A stretch of DNA of 45,855 nucleotides from Deltaproteobacteria bacterium (GTDB lineage: Archaea; Thermoplasmatota; Poseidoniia; Poseidoniales; Poseidoniaceae), in assembly GCA_028344335.1 (NCBI GenBank), contig JAOMAZ010000012.1:1-45855 (forward strand), written 5' to 3'. A program made the translations under genes and the position numbers. The first letter of the stretch is position 1. Every line of letters begins with the position of its first letter. Positions 26,514-33,691 of the stretch are shown piece by piece. The notes beneath the pieces are model-generated. The model was not told the DNA's origin. It did not search any database and worked only from the letters and a program-made list of their open reading frames with translations.

Positions 26514-29159
26514 TTAGAATGAAAAAAGATTGGCTTGCCGGTTGCCTTTCATCAACTCATCTGCACTCCAGCCAAAGGCCTCACAAACCCTCCCAAAAGC
26601 GGTTGCCAATCTCTGTGCATAGAATATCGCATCGTAGGATTTGATTCCCCCGTTTTCTTCAGCCTCATTCCAAGGCTCTACTTCCATTGGGCGGTTACTT
26701 GCATCGACTACAACAAAAGCAATTTTCATACCTGGAGTAAAGGGTAAATTTCTGTCTATTCGCTTCTGAGCCGCCCTTACTTGGGCTTGACCATTTGGAT
26801 TTGCATAGTCCTTACTGAAATCTACGCTGCCATCTTTGGCTATTTTGCCCTTACACATCTTTGAGATTATCAGTTGTTCGACTGGAACTTCAGCATTCTT
26901 AACTTGCTTAATTCGATCACGAGCCAACTGAATTGCACCACTTTCATCGCCTCCCAATACCAACTCAAATATTCGTTGCATTCCGGAAGTCAAAGAACTG
27001 AATGAATCTGTTCTCTGAGTTTCATAGCCTTTGATCATCAAATCATCATGCGGCCAAACCACCCTGCCAACATATCTTTTCTTTGCTCCATGAGAAAAAA
27101 AGGCGGACATTCCAGTTTCAAATTCTAGAACTGCAGAATCTTCACTAAATCGTTCTGCAGTTTCCTGACCAAATTGCATCATTGTCGCCATCGCTTCATC
27201 CCATGCTTGTTGCTCATCTGAACCTTCATCAGGTGGTGAAGTTGGAGGTTTTCCTTTGATTGGTACTGAAACAAAAATTGAATCGGTGTCTGAATAAACA
27301 ACATGATTTTTCTCGTCTTCTAGACGCTGAATTATCGCTTTGATATTTCTTCTTGCCCAAGCAGTGATTGAGGAACCTAAGTCTCGATGTGTAAAACGAT
27401 AGAATGCTGAAGCAAAAACTCCGTAGAAAGTATTCATCATTATCTTCACAGCATATTGCATTTGGTCGTGAAAAGATTCCGGTTCTTGGTTTCCATTTTC
27501 CCTTGCAAAAGCCATCTCAGTCTTGTGATATTCACGCTTCGACATCAAATCCTCCAATAGATGGGGGACAAGTCCGAGACGGGATTCTTTGTTTCGAAAT
27601 TTTGCACCCGTTGGTGATTCATGGACAACTTCCCCTTCTTCGGGTTGTTGAGGATGAGATGGGTCTATACGAGTTGTATGACACACATTATTGGCTATCA
27701 TAATCGAAGGATACATCGACTTGAAATCAAGTACTGCAATCCATGGATGCATTCCCGCCTTCACGTCATGGACATATCCGCCGGTGATTTGTCCTTCTTT
27801 ACGGGCGGCACTACCAGTCAATGGAACTGCAACTTTCCATTTATCTGCTAAACGAATAACTAGACTGTCAAGCAATTGGCTAGTAGTACCATTTGCTGCA
27901 GTTTCAAATGAAACTTTGGCGACTGCTGCTACTGCTTCCTTGCGGCGAGTGGCTTGAACTGCTCGTAAGATTTCAAGCGGTAAGGATGCATCTCGGGCAC
28001 AATATTCCAAAACTACATCTGGGCGACTAGCCCATTCTTCATCCATCTTAGATGCATCAACATCCATTTTCCGCAAATCTTCGCGTTCTGGGAAGAGTAA
28101 TTCTGAAACAAATTTCAAAGTCTCCCGTTTAGGTTTCAATGCCATTCTTGCCTGCCACCATGCATCCATGACAACCCGGCCTGAAAGGTTCCAAGCCCGA
28201 GTATTGGCGCGTTTCGGAAATAATCCACTTCGATTTCTTTTGGCTTCTTCAGGAATTGATGCTGTCCTTCCCCACCCAAATAATTCCATTTGGCCTTCAA
28301 CATCACTTTTTGATGTAGATTCATTCATCCTTTCCTGTATTCTTGGTAAATCGAAATTATCAATATTATAACCAGTAATTATGTCAGGGTCACTTTGCTT
28401 AACGAGAAGAGTCAAGTCTCTCATTATCTCCTTTTCATCACCCGTAAAAGTGTGAATCTCTTGTTGAGGTACACCTTCTTCAACGCTTAGGGTTTCAATT
28501 GCAACTGCTGCACATAATATTCTATTATTCTCAATACTGGTTTCCAAATCAAATGAAAATATGACAAAAGGGGCTTGAAATGCCTCGATTGAATTTAATT
28601 CACTTCTATGACAAGAAAGGATAAGGTCAACTGGAGCAATACCTATGCCTCCGGCTGAACGTATCAAGGAATCATCACCCGCTATTTCTTGAGACTGAAG
28701 AATTTCAGCCTCAACATGTATATGTGGCCCAAGGTCTTCATCGAAGAAAATTCGGTTGCCAAAGGGAATATCAGCACTGGAAAGAGTCCATCTTTCATCC
28801 AATTTTTCACGTAGTCGGGGGATGACAAATGGCTGTTCAACCTCAACCCACCAATGTGGTTTTTCTCCAAGGTCAGTCCACTTTACTACTGGCGCACATA
28901 TTTTCACCACACCTTGATGTTTTGATACACTATTCAGTCGATGCTCAATATCTGCAGGTAGGATGGATGGATCTTTGCAAAGTCCTTTTTGAGAAATTTC
29001 AATTCCTGGTCGAAAGCCTTTGACTAAGACAATGACTGACTTTCCACAACGAGAACGGGCGGCGATTTCAATTACCGTTTCAGGGTTCTCAGAATCAATT
29101 TGATTCCAACGAGAAGTAAGAATTGCCAAATCGCCACTCCAGCGTCCTTGGGTGCCCAT
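26514..29159 (-). CDS. polB: Family B DNA polymerase (PolB)
   Basis: 881 residues, no intein. The proofreading exonuclease has Exo I FDLETS (Asp204, Glu206), Exo II GYNIDNFDLPRI (about 257-268) and Exo III YCARD (Tyr386, Asp390). Polymerase motif A is LDFKSMYPSI (Asp478), motif B KIMMNTFYG (572-580), motif C YSDTDS (622-627), and KKRYVG (about 693) follows. All catalytic residues are present, so it should be an active replicative or repair polymerase. The N-terminal domain includes a uracil-recognition-like region. The C-terminus NLFSF resembles a PCNA-interacting peptide end. It sits upstream of two surface proteins on the same strand. Confidence 0.96.
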   Translation of the reverse strand: MGTQGRWSGDLAILTSRWNQIDSENPETVIEIAARSRCGKSVIVLVKGFRPGIEISQKGLCKDPSILPADIEHRLNSVSKHQGVVKICAPVVKWTDLGEKPHWWVEVEQPFVIPRLREKLDERWTLSSADIPFGNRIFFDEDLGPHIHVEAEILQSQEIAGDDSLIRSAGGIGIAPVDLILSCHRSELNSIEAFQAPFVIFSFDLETSIENNRILCAAVAIETLSVEEGVPQQEIHTFTGDEKEIMRDLTLLVKQSDPDIITGYNIDNFDLPRIQERMNESTSKSDVEGQMELFGWGRTASIPEEAKRNRSGLFPKRANTRAWNLSGRVVMDAWWQARMALKPKRETLKFVSELLFPEREDLRKMDVDASKMDEEWASRPDVVLEYCARDASLPLEILRAVQATRRKEAVAAVAKVSFETAANGTTSQLLDSLVIRLADKWKVAVPLTGSAARKEGQITGGYVHDVKAGMHPWIAVLDFKSMYPSIMIANNVCHTTRIDPSHPQQPEEGEVVHESPTGAKFRNKESRLGLVPHLLEDLMSKREYHKTEMAFARENGNQEPESFHDQMQYAVKIMMNTFYGVFASAFYRFTHRDLGSSITAWARRNIKAIIQRLEDEKNHVVYSDTDSIFVSVPIKGKPPTSPPDEGSDEQQAWDEAMATMMQFGQETAERFSEDSAVLEFETGMSAFFSHGAKKRYVGRVVWPHDDLMIKGYETQRTDSFSSLTSGMQRIFELVLGGDESGAIQLARDRIKQVKNAEVPVEQLIISKMCKGKIAKDGSVDFSKDYANPNGQAQVRAAQKRIDRNLPFTPGMKIAFVVVDASNRPMEVEPWNEAEENGGIKSYDAIFYAQRLATAFGRVCEAFGWSADELMKGNRQANLFSF

Positions 29160-29302
29160 ATCGCTAACTATTCAGGCTAATGGAATTGAACTTTCCTCGC
29201 TTTTCTCCAATTATGTCAATGAAAGGATTGAAAGGCAAATCGCCATCCAAGCATGTCGTTGGTAATCTGTTGGCCAGCGGTATATTTCTAGAGTGTGAAA
29301 AT

Positions 29303-30349
29303 ATGCCTGAAAATGCTAACATTGACTGGGACTCTCTGACTTTTTCGATGACAACCACAGATTTCATGTATATCGCAGAATGCAAACTTGGTCAACCTTG
29401 GCAAGTAGGGAATATCCAGCCCTATGGTAAATTGGAAATCGACCCTGCTGCTGGAGTTCTTAATTACGGACAAGGGATTTTCGAGGGCATGAAAGCTCAT
29501 CGCAGCGTTGAAGGAAATGTGGTTTTGTTCCGTCCTGATGAAAATGCACGCAGATTCCAACGTGGTGCTGCAAGGTTGGGTATGCCACCTGTTCCAGAAT
29601 CGATGTTCATAGATGCTGTCGAACAAGTTGTTGCCGCTAATTCTCACTTCATTCCACCATCTGGCCGTGGTGCCCTTTACATTCGTCCTGTTCTTTGGGG
29701 AACTGGCCCAATCATGGGGGTCTCACCTGCGCCTTCCTACACCTTCTGTGTCTTTGTTACTCCAGTTGGCCCCTATTTCAAAGGTGGATTATCCTGTATT
29801 GACCTAGTGATTTCTGATGAATACCATCGCGCTGCCCCTGGTGGCTCTGGAGGAGTAAAAGCGATTGGCAACTATGCGCCAGGAATGATGCCCTCGAAAA
29901 ATGCAAAGAAAAGGGGCTTCGCTGAGGTAATTTACCTCGACGCAGTTAAACACGAATTAATCGAAGAAGTTGGGGCAGCTAATTTCTTCTGTGTGAAAAA
30001 TAAGAAAATTTACACACCTGAACTAACCGGAACAATTCTGCCAGGGATTACAAGGGATTCAATCATTCAACTCGCTAAATACAAAGGATACGAAGTTGTG
30101 GAAGGAGAAGTCAGCGCAAGCTTTGCCATGCAGGCTGATGAGGCATTTTGCTGTGGTACAGCTGCTGTCATTTCACCTATTGGATCCATCACTCAAGGAG
30201 ACAAGGAAAAGGTCTACCTTAACCGTGAAATTGGTCCATTAACAATGGAATTATATGATTCTTTAACTGCCATTCAAAGTCAAAAAGGAGAAGATGTATT
30301 TTCATGGCTGCACAAGGTTGCTCTTGAGATACCATTGAATTTGGTTTGA
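29303..30349 (+). CDS. ilvE: Branched-chain amino acid aminotransferase
   Basis: Class IV PLP enzyme of about 348 residues that converts branched-chain 2-oxo acids to valine, leucine and isoleucine. Motifs: YGQGIFEGMKAHR, FRPDENARRFQRGAARL, the PLP lysine in GGVKAIGNYAPG (Lys186 from this start), EEVGAANFF, and FCCGTAA near the end. I chose ATG 29303 because homologues begin just before IDWDSLTF; the frame extends to ATG 29180, adding 41 residues (KGLKGKSPSKHVVGNLLA) that I do not recognise. Divergent from PolB, convergent with SRP19 (ends abut). Confidence 0.92.
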   Translation: MPENANIDWDSLTFSMTTTDFMYIAECKLGQPWQVGNIQPYGKLEIDPAAGVLNYGQGIFEGMKAHRSVEGNVVLFRPDENARRFQRGAARLGMPPVPESMFIDAVEQVVAANSHFIPPSGRGALYIRPVLWGTGPIMGVSPAPSYTFCVFVTPVGPYFKGGLSCIDLVISDEYHRAAPGGSGGVKAIGNYAPGMMPSKNAKKRGFAEVIYLDAVKHELIEEVGAANFFCVKNKKIYTPELTGTILPGITRDSIIQLAKYKGYEVVEGEVSASFAMQADEAFCCGTAAVISPIGSITQGDKEKVYLNREIGPLTMELYDSLTAIQSQKGEDVFSWLHKVALEIPLNLV

Positions 30350-30820
30350 TTACTTCTTCCACTTTTTACGACCACTACTCTGTCGATTCTTTTGGGCTCT
30401 TGCTGCTGCTTGGCGGGCTGCTCCTGAAGTTTTTCTTTGGGCTCTTGCGCGTTTATCGCCAGTTTTTGGCCCTCTCTTGTTAGCAGCTGCTTCCTCATCC
30501 TTGCGAGCTTGATTTAATTCTCGCCAACAATACCCGATAATCTGTAGAATCTCCTCTTTCTTTGCCGTACCTAAATCTGATTCGGCAGCAGATTTAGAAA
30601 TCCACAATCTGCCTTCTTTGCTCCAAGGTCTACTAGGATGGGAAACTCCTTCCTCGCGCTTCATTTTCTTGACGCCGGATTGCCGCGCCGCCCACGAGAG
30701 GCCCTCAAGGTCTGGTTTGGCCACTGAACAATCTTTTCCAACTCTCCTGCCTTCTCTCCTCGAAACCCGGTTATCAAAATAACCAGGCCAAATAACGATG
30801 CGATCAGGGTTATGAGACAT
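30350..30820 (-). CDS. srp19: Signal recognition particle 19 kDa protein (SRP19)
   Basis: 156 residues. The start VIWPGYFDNRVSRREGRRV matches the SRP19 signature (VIWPxYxDxxxSRxEGRR) that contacts the tips of SRP RNA helices 6 and 8, and LWISKSAAESDLG fits the family core. The last 60 residues are a basic Ala/Arg/Lys-rich extension, longer than in most archaea. It lies 56 bp after eS8 on the same strand, joining ribosome and secretion functions. Confidence 0.9.
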   Translation of the reverse strand: MSHNPDRIVIWPGYFDNRVSRREGRRVGKDCSVAKPDLEGLSWAARQSGVKKMKREEGVSHPSRPWSKEGRLWISKSAAESDLGTAKKEEILQIIGYCWRELNQARKDEEAAANKRGPKTGDKRARAQRKTSGAARQAAARAQKNRQSSGRKKWKK

Positions 30821-30876
30821 GTTGCTTCACCTAATGCCAATATGGCATCCGCCTTCAATGCGACGATGTGTGCAGT

Positions 30877-31254
30877 TCAGAGAAGAACGCCGTTGATGAC
30901 ACCATCATGACCTGGGCGGCTAGTGATTCTAACTTGGCCCATGTCGGTATCAACGACTGCACTCTTTGTGAGAATATTTCTTCGAACGTAGTTAGGGTCG
31001 GATGGGCTCTCTACAACAGTCTTAATTGTGGCGACTTTGGTCTTGCCAGTTTTTGGATCGTTTACGCTAACTTTGTCTGCAGAAAGGACACGAACAAGAT
31101 TGTTACCACCTGTTTTGCGGTAGATTTTCCTCTTTACTTCTCCAATCAGAGCGAATTGCTTCTCACTACTGATTTCTGTACTTCGCTTGCTACGAGCCTG
31201 AACTCTGCGGCCGCCTGTAGGCTTTCTGCGTGAGATACCATGCCATTGTGCCAT
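30877..31254 (-). CDS. rps8e: Ribosomal protein eS8
   Basis: 125 residues, the usual archaeal length. Signature AQWHGISRRKPTGGRRVQARSK at the N-terminus, then YRKTGGNN and the C-terminal RITSRPGHDGVINGVLL; all are conserved in archaeal eS8. Small-subunit structural protein found in archaea and eukaryotes. ATG 31254 is preceded by GAAGGT. Followed by SRP19 after 56 bp. Confidence 0.96.
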   Translation of the reverse strand: MAQWHGISRRKPTGGRRVQARSKRSTEISSEKQFALIGEVKRKIYRKTGGNNLVRVLSADKVSVNDPKTGKTKVATIKTVVESPSDPNYVRRNILTKSAVVDTDMGQVRITSRPGHDGVINGVLL

Positions 31255-31290
31255 GTTGAAACCTTCTCGGGGTGCGCCGACTCGCCATTC

Positions 31291-31938
31291 CTATTTCAAT
31301 GATGAGGGCGCGCTGAAGTGAACCATAAGGCTACTTTTCACCTCTCCATCAGGATTGGTTAGAGTGGCTTCGGCCAAGTCTCCATCATTCAACCAACCCA
31401 CGCCTTTTGGAGTGCCAGTGAAGATTAAATCTCCAGACCTTAGAGGGGCCCACTCGGATAGAGAAGCGAGTAAATCAAGGGGACTGTGTAGCATTGTTGA
31501 GGTGTCTGCAGTAGTACGAGACTCACCATTAACAGTTAATTCGAGTCTCCAACCATTATGTAATGATGGTAAATCTTCAGCCTTAATAGGCAGCCAGTTT
31601 CCTACCACTGCTGAGCCTTTGAAGGACTTTGCACGAGTCCATGGAAGGCCTCCTTCTTTGGCTTCACTTTGGATGATGCGGTCAGTTAAATCTAAACCCA
31701 CACAAATTTCTTCAATTTCAAGGTCTACCCCTCCCCCGATTCGCAAAACTAACTCAACTTCATGTTGGATTCTATTATTACCTGATAATTCAATCACTGC
31801 AGGGTTATGTTCTGGCGATTCAACCATAGAGCCTGGTGGTTTGAGAAAGAATACCGGTTCTAGTGGAGGTTCTCCCCCCATTTCTTCAGCATGTGCTGCA
31901 TAAGTTCGTATTGCACACCAAGACGAACTCAAATTCAT
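31291..31938 (-). CDS. Fumarylacetoacetate hydrolase (FAH)-family enzyme
   Basis: 215 residues from ATG 31938 (MNLSSSWCAIRTY); the longer frame from 31968 is not needed because the short ORF upstream ends with TGA overlapping this ATG. The FAH fold is shown by PVFFLKPPGSMV, the metal-binding HEVELVLRIG (Glu pair), GLDLTDRIIQSEAKEGG, RAKSFKGSAVVG and LIFTGTPKGVG. Small YcgM-like members act on acylpyruvates or oxaloacetate, so a hydrolase or decarboxylase of beta-keto acids is likely; the substrate cannot be set. Confidence 0.87.
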   Translation of the reverse strand: MNLSSSWCAIRTYAAHAEEMGGEPPLEPVFFLKPPGSMVESPEHNPAVIELSGNNRIQHEVELVLRIGGGVDLEIEEICVGLDLTDRIIQSEAKEGGLPWTRAKSFKGSAVVGNWLPIKAEDLPSLHNGWRLELTVNGESRTTADTSTMLHSPLDLLASLSEWAPLRSGDLIFTGTPKGVGWLNDGDLAEATLTNPDGEVKSSLMVHFSAPSSLK

Positions 31939-32060
31939 TCCTCCGTCAATTGCACAACGGTTCCCCATGCTTCACGGATATGTGGTATAGTGATGCTGCC
32001 ACCAACTACCATTGCGATATTCAGTGCATCGAGTATTTCTGCAGGTTGGTGAAGGTCCAT
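31935..32060 (-). CDS. 41-residue protein coupled to the FAH-family gene
   Basis: Found by hand translation of the 185-bp gap. ATG 32060 opens MDLHQPAEILDALNIAMVV, with a central segment GGSITIPHIREAWGTV, and stops at TGA 31937-31935. That TGA overlaps the FAH ATG (ATGA), the same arrangement as aminotransferase-priS. A TATA-like box at 32084-32091 sits 24-31 bp before the ATG, which would give a leaderless transcript. The helix-turn-like pattern AEILDALN ... IPHIREAWG is suggestive but unassigned. Coding support is spacing, promoter and composition. Confidence 0.6.
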   Translation of the reverse strand: MDLHQPAEILDALNIAMVVGGSITIPHIREAWGTVVQLTEE

Positions 32061-32083
32061 CAATATCTTGAACTAAAGAACCA

Positions 32084-32091
32084 TATTTTAT
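32084..32091 (-). promoter_or_regulatory. TATA-like box for the 41-residue ORF and FAH gene
   Basis: ATAAAATA on the minus strand, 24-31 bases before ATG 32060. The distance predicts transcription starting at or near the first base of the ATG (leaderless). Confidence 0.45.
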
Positions 32092-32153
32092 TGCACCCCA
32101 TCTCTGATTTCAGAATGGGCACACTCATCAACATTGAACTACGCCCCCTAATT

Positions 32154-32663
32154 ATGGTGAAAGATTGGCAGGTGCGAAAACGCCGACCGGTGCGCCGCAA
32201 ACAGGTGGCACCAATGCTCAGTGCACTTGAGAAAAATCTCGGAGTAGACTTCAATCTCGATGGTGCTTTCCTTGAAATGGCCGAATATGGGCCTTGGACC
32301 TTGATGATTGTTGACAAAGAACCACATGCGGTAGAAATTCTCGATGATGATGACAATAAAGTGGCAGTACTGACATTGCGTGGTTTACTTGCAAATAATT
32401 CTGAAAAGTCATGGTTAGAAGTCGACAGAGGGGCAATCCCCTTCTTGATGAATGGGGCCGATTGTATGGCAGCAGGCATTCACGCCGCAGATGCTGCTGT
32501 AGAGTCTGGGGATTTAGTATGGATTCGCGACCAAGAGCACAAGCGTCCATTGGCATTAGGTTGGGCTTGCATGGATGCGGAGGAAATGATCTCTGCAACA
32601 AAAGGAAAAGCGGTTCGAACCCTTCATTGGGTAGGTGATGAATTATGGAGTATGGAGTTTTAA
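32154..32663 (+). CDS. PUA-domain RNA-binding protein (MCT-1/Tma20-like, COG2016)
   Basis: 169 residues from ATG 32154 (MVKDWQVRKRRPVRRKQ). The N-terminal half is the archaeal pre-PUA fold with WTLMIVDKEPHAVEIL and VLTLRGLL. The PUA domain follows with VDRGAIPFLMNGADCMAAGI, GDLVWIRDQEHKRPLALG and the ending GKAVRTLHWVGDELW, matching the archaeal MCT-1-like family that interacts with ribosomes or tRNA. The frame runs on upstream to 31863, but that region overlaps the FAH gene and the 41-residue ORF, so the longer start is rejected. Confidence 0.9.
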   Translation: MVKDWQVRKRRPVRRKQVAPMLSALEKNLGVDFNLDGAFLEMAEYGPWTLMIVDKEPHAVEILDDDDNKVAVLTLRGLLANNSEKSWLEVDRGAIPFLMNGADCMAAGIHAADAAVESGDLVWIRDQEHKRPLALGWACMDAEEMISATKGKAVRTLHWVGDELWSMEF

Positions 32664-32704
32664 CACTACACCTAAAGAACAATGCTAGAAAGGGTGTGCT
32701 TCAA

Positions 32705-33304
32705 ATGGAGAACCATTCTGGGATTATCGTGGCCCGCCTAATTACCTTGCTTTGTATGCTGATGTTAATTGGAACATTTATTCCTTCAGTCGCCGCTGTG
32801 AAAGGAGGTGAAGATATCGAAGTTGACGTCAATAATTCTCCAATGATGTGGATTGAACATTCAACTAACCTCCCCGACCTTAGTAATTGGGAGATTACAG
32901 TTAAATTAAATTCAAATGCCTCTAATAACGGTACCACAGTTAAAATTCTTAGACAAATGTGCACTAATGAAGGAGTTTGCTTTGCTCCAGAATTTGTTGA
33001 TGTTTCAAGTTCAGATGAAAATTCCTCTTGGGCTTCATCATGGCAGACCATTGATGACCACGCCTATGTCAATTGGAAGGTGACTCTCAACTATTCTGAT
33101 GGTGAAGAAGAAACTTGGCCAAAGAGTGGCGAATATGCCAAGGCTTGGTCTGCTTGTTGGTATGATATTGAAAGTGATATATGGGGTGGGGAAGGTTGTG
33201 AAGATGAGCCCAAAGATGATGATTCAAGTTTTCTGCCCAGTATTGGATTCCTCGCCACAATGGCGATGATGGCTTTAGCAGCCCGCAAGATACGTTCAAA
33301 GTAG
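32705..33304 (+). CDS. Secreted protein with C-terminal sorting-like PSIG signal
   Basis: About 199 residues from ATG 32705 (MENHSGIIVARLITLLC); an upstream in-frame ATG (32645) overlaps the PUA gene and is less likely. Signal peptide about residues 1-30. The exposed part is acidic beta-rich with four or more Cys (MCTNEGVCF, ACWYDI, GEGCEDE). The C-terminus is tripartite: acidic linker EDEPKDDDSS, then LPSIGFLATMAMMALAA, then basic RKIRSK, resembling archaeal PGF/PEF-CTERM sorting signals processed by archaeosortases. The stop overlaps the end of the convergent gene by 9 bp. Confidence 0.75.
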   Translation: MENHSGIIVARLITLLCMLMLIGTFIPSVAAVKGGEDIEVDVNNSPMMWIEHSTNLPDLSNWEITVKLNSNASNNGTTVKILRQMCTNEGVCFAPEFVDVSSSDENSSWASSWQTIDDHAYVNWKVTLNYSDGEEETWPKSGEYAKAWSACWYDIESDIWGGEGCEDEPKDDDSSFLPSIGFLATMAMMALAARKIRSK

Positions 33305-33691
33305 GGAAAATTCTGCTAACCTGTCGAGCAAACGCCTAACCTCAATTCCCCAAGAATTGATTACTACTGAAGCAGCCATTCTATCTACAGATAACTGACC
33401 TTTAGAAAATCCTGGTAACTGTAAATCTGATGGCACCAATGGTAAGGCCTCTGAATTCTTCATCTCTAAAAGAACCCCTTCCTTTTTTTTACTCAAACTC
33501 AAACCTTCAATTTCTCCTGTAAGGTGGCGTTTCATCGCAGCAAGTAATTCTTCTACATCATCACTTCCGGTCGAAGGGGTAATTCCTTCCAAGTGCTCCT
33601 CGGCTGCATCTCCATATGCAGAAAGAAATGGTAAGTCAACATCATTGTCCTCAAGTAATTCATCAAGACCGCGGCCTAATTTCCTACCCAT
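33296..33691 (-). CDS. Small protein with ParB-like N-terminal peptide, no ParB domain
   Basis: 131 residues. The start MGRKLGRGLDELLEDND matches the N-terminal peptide of bacterial ParB/Spo0J (K/R-x-LGRGLDxLL), the part known to bind and stimulate ParA ATPases. The rest is not a ParB nuclease/CTPase or HTH domain; it is a mixed, partly helical domain (DVEELLAAMKRHL, DRMAASVVINSWGIEVRRLL). It directly follows the SAP-domain membrane protein: TGA of that gene is followed at once by this ATG (TGAATG). ParA is not in the window. The motif could be chance, and the function is otherwise unknown. Confidence 0.65.
   Translation of the reverse strand: MGRKLGRGLDELLEDNDVDLPFLSAYGDAAEEHLEGITPSTGSDDVEELLAAMKRHLTGEIEGLSLSKKKEGVLLEMKNSEALPLVPSDLQLPGFSKGQLSVDRMAASVVINSWGIEVRRLLDRLAEFSLL

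Noticed and set aside
26514-29159. Intein in PolB
   Set aside because: All polymerase motifs are contiguous and the length is normal.
30868-31233. 121-residue plus-strand ORF
   Set aside because: Antisense of eS8, which is an unmistakable ribosomal protein.
31863-32153. Upstream part of the long PUA frame
   Set aside because: Overlaps the FAH gene and the 41-residue ORF; the known PUA fold starts at the ATG 32154.
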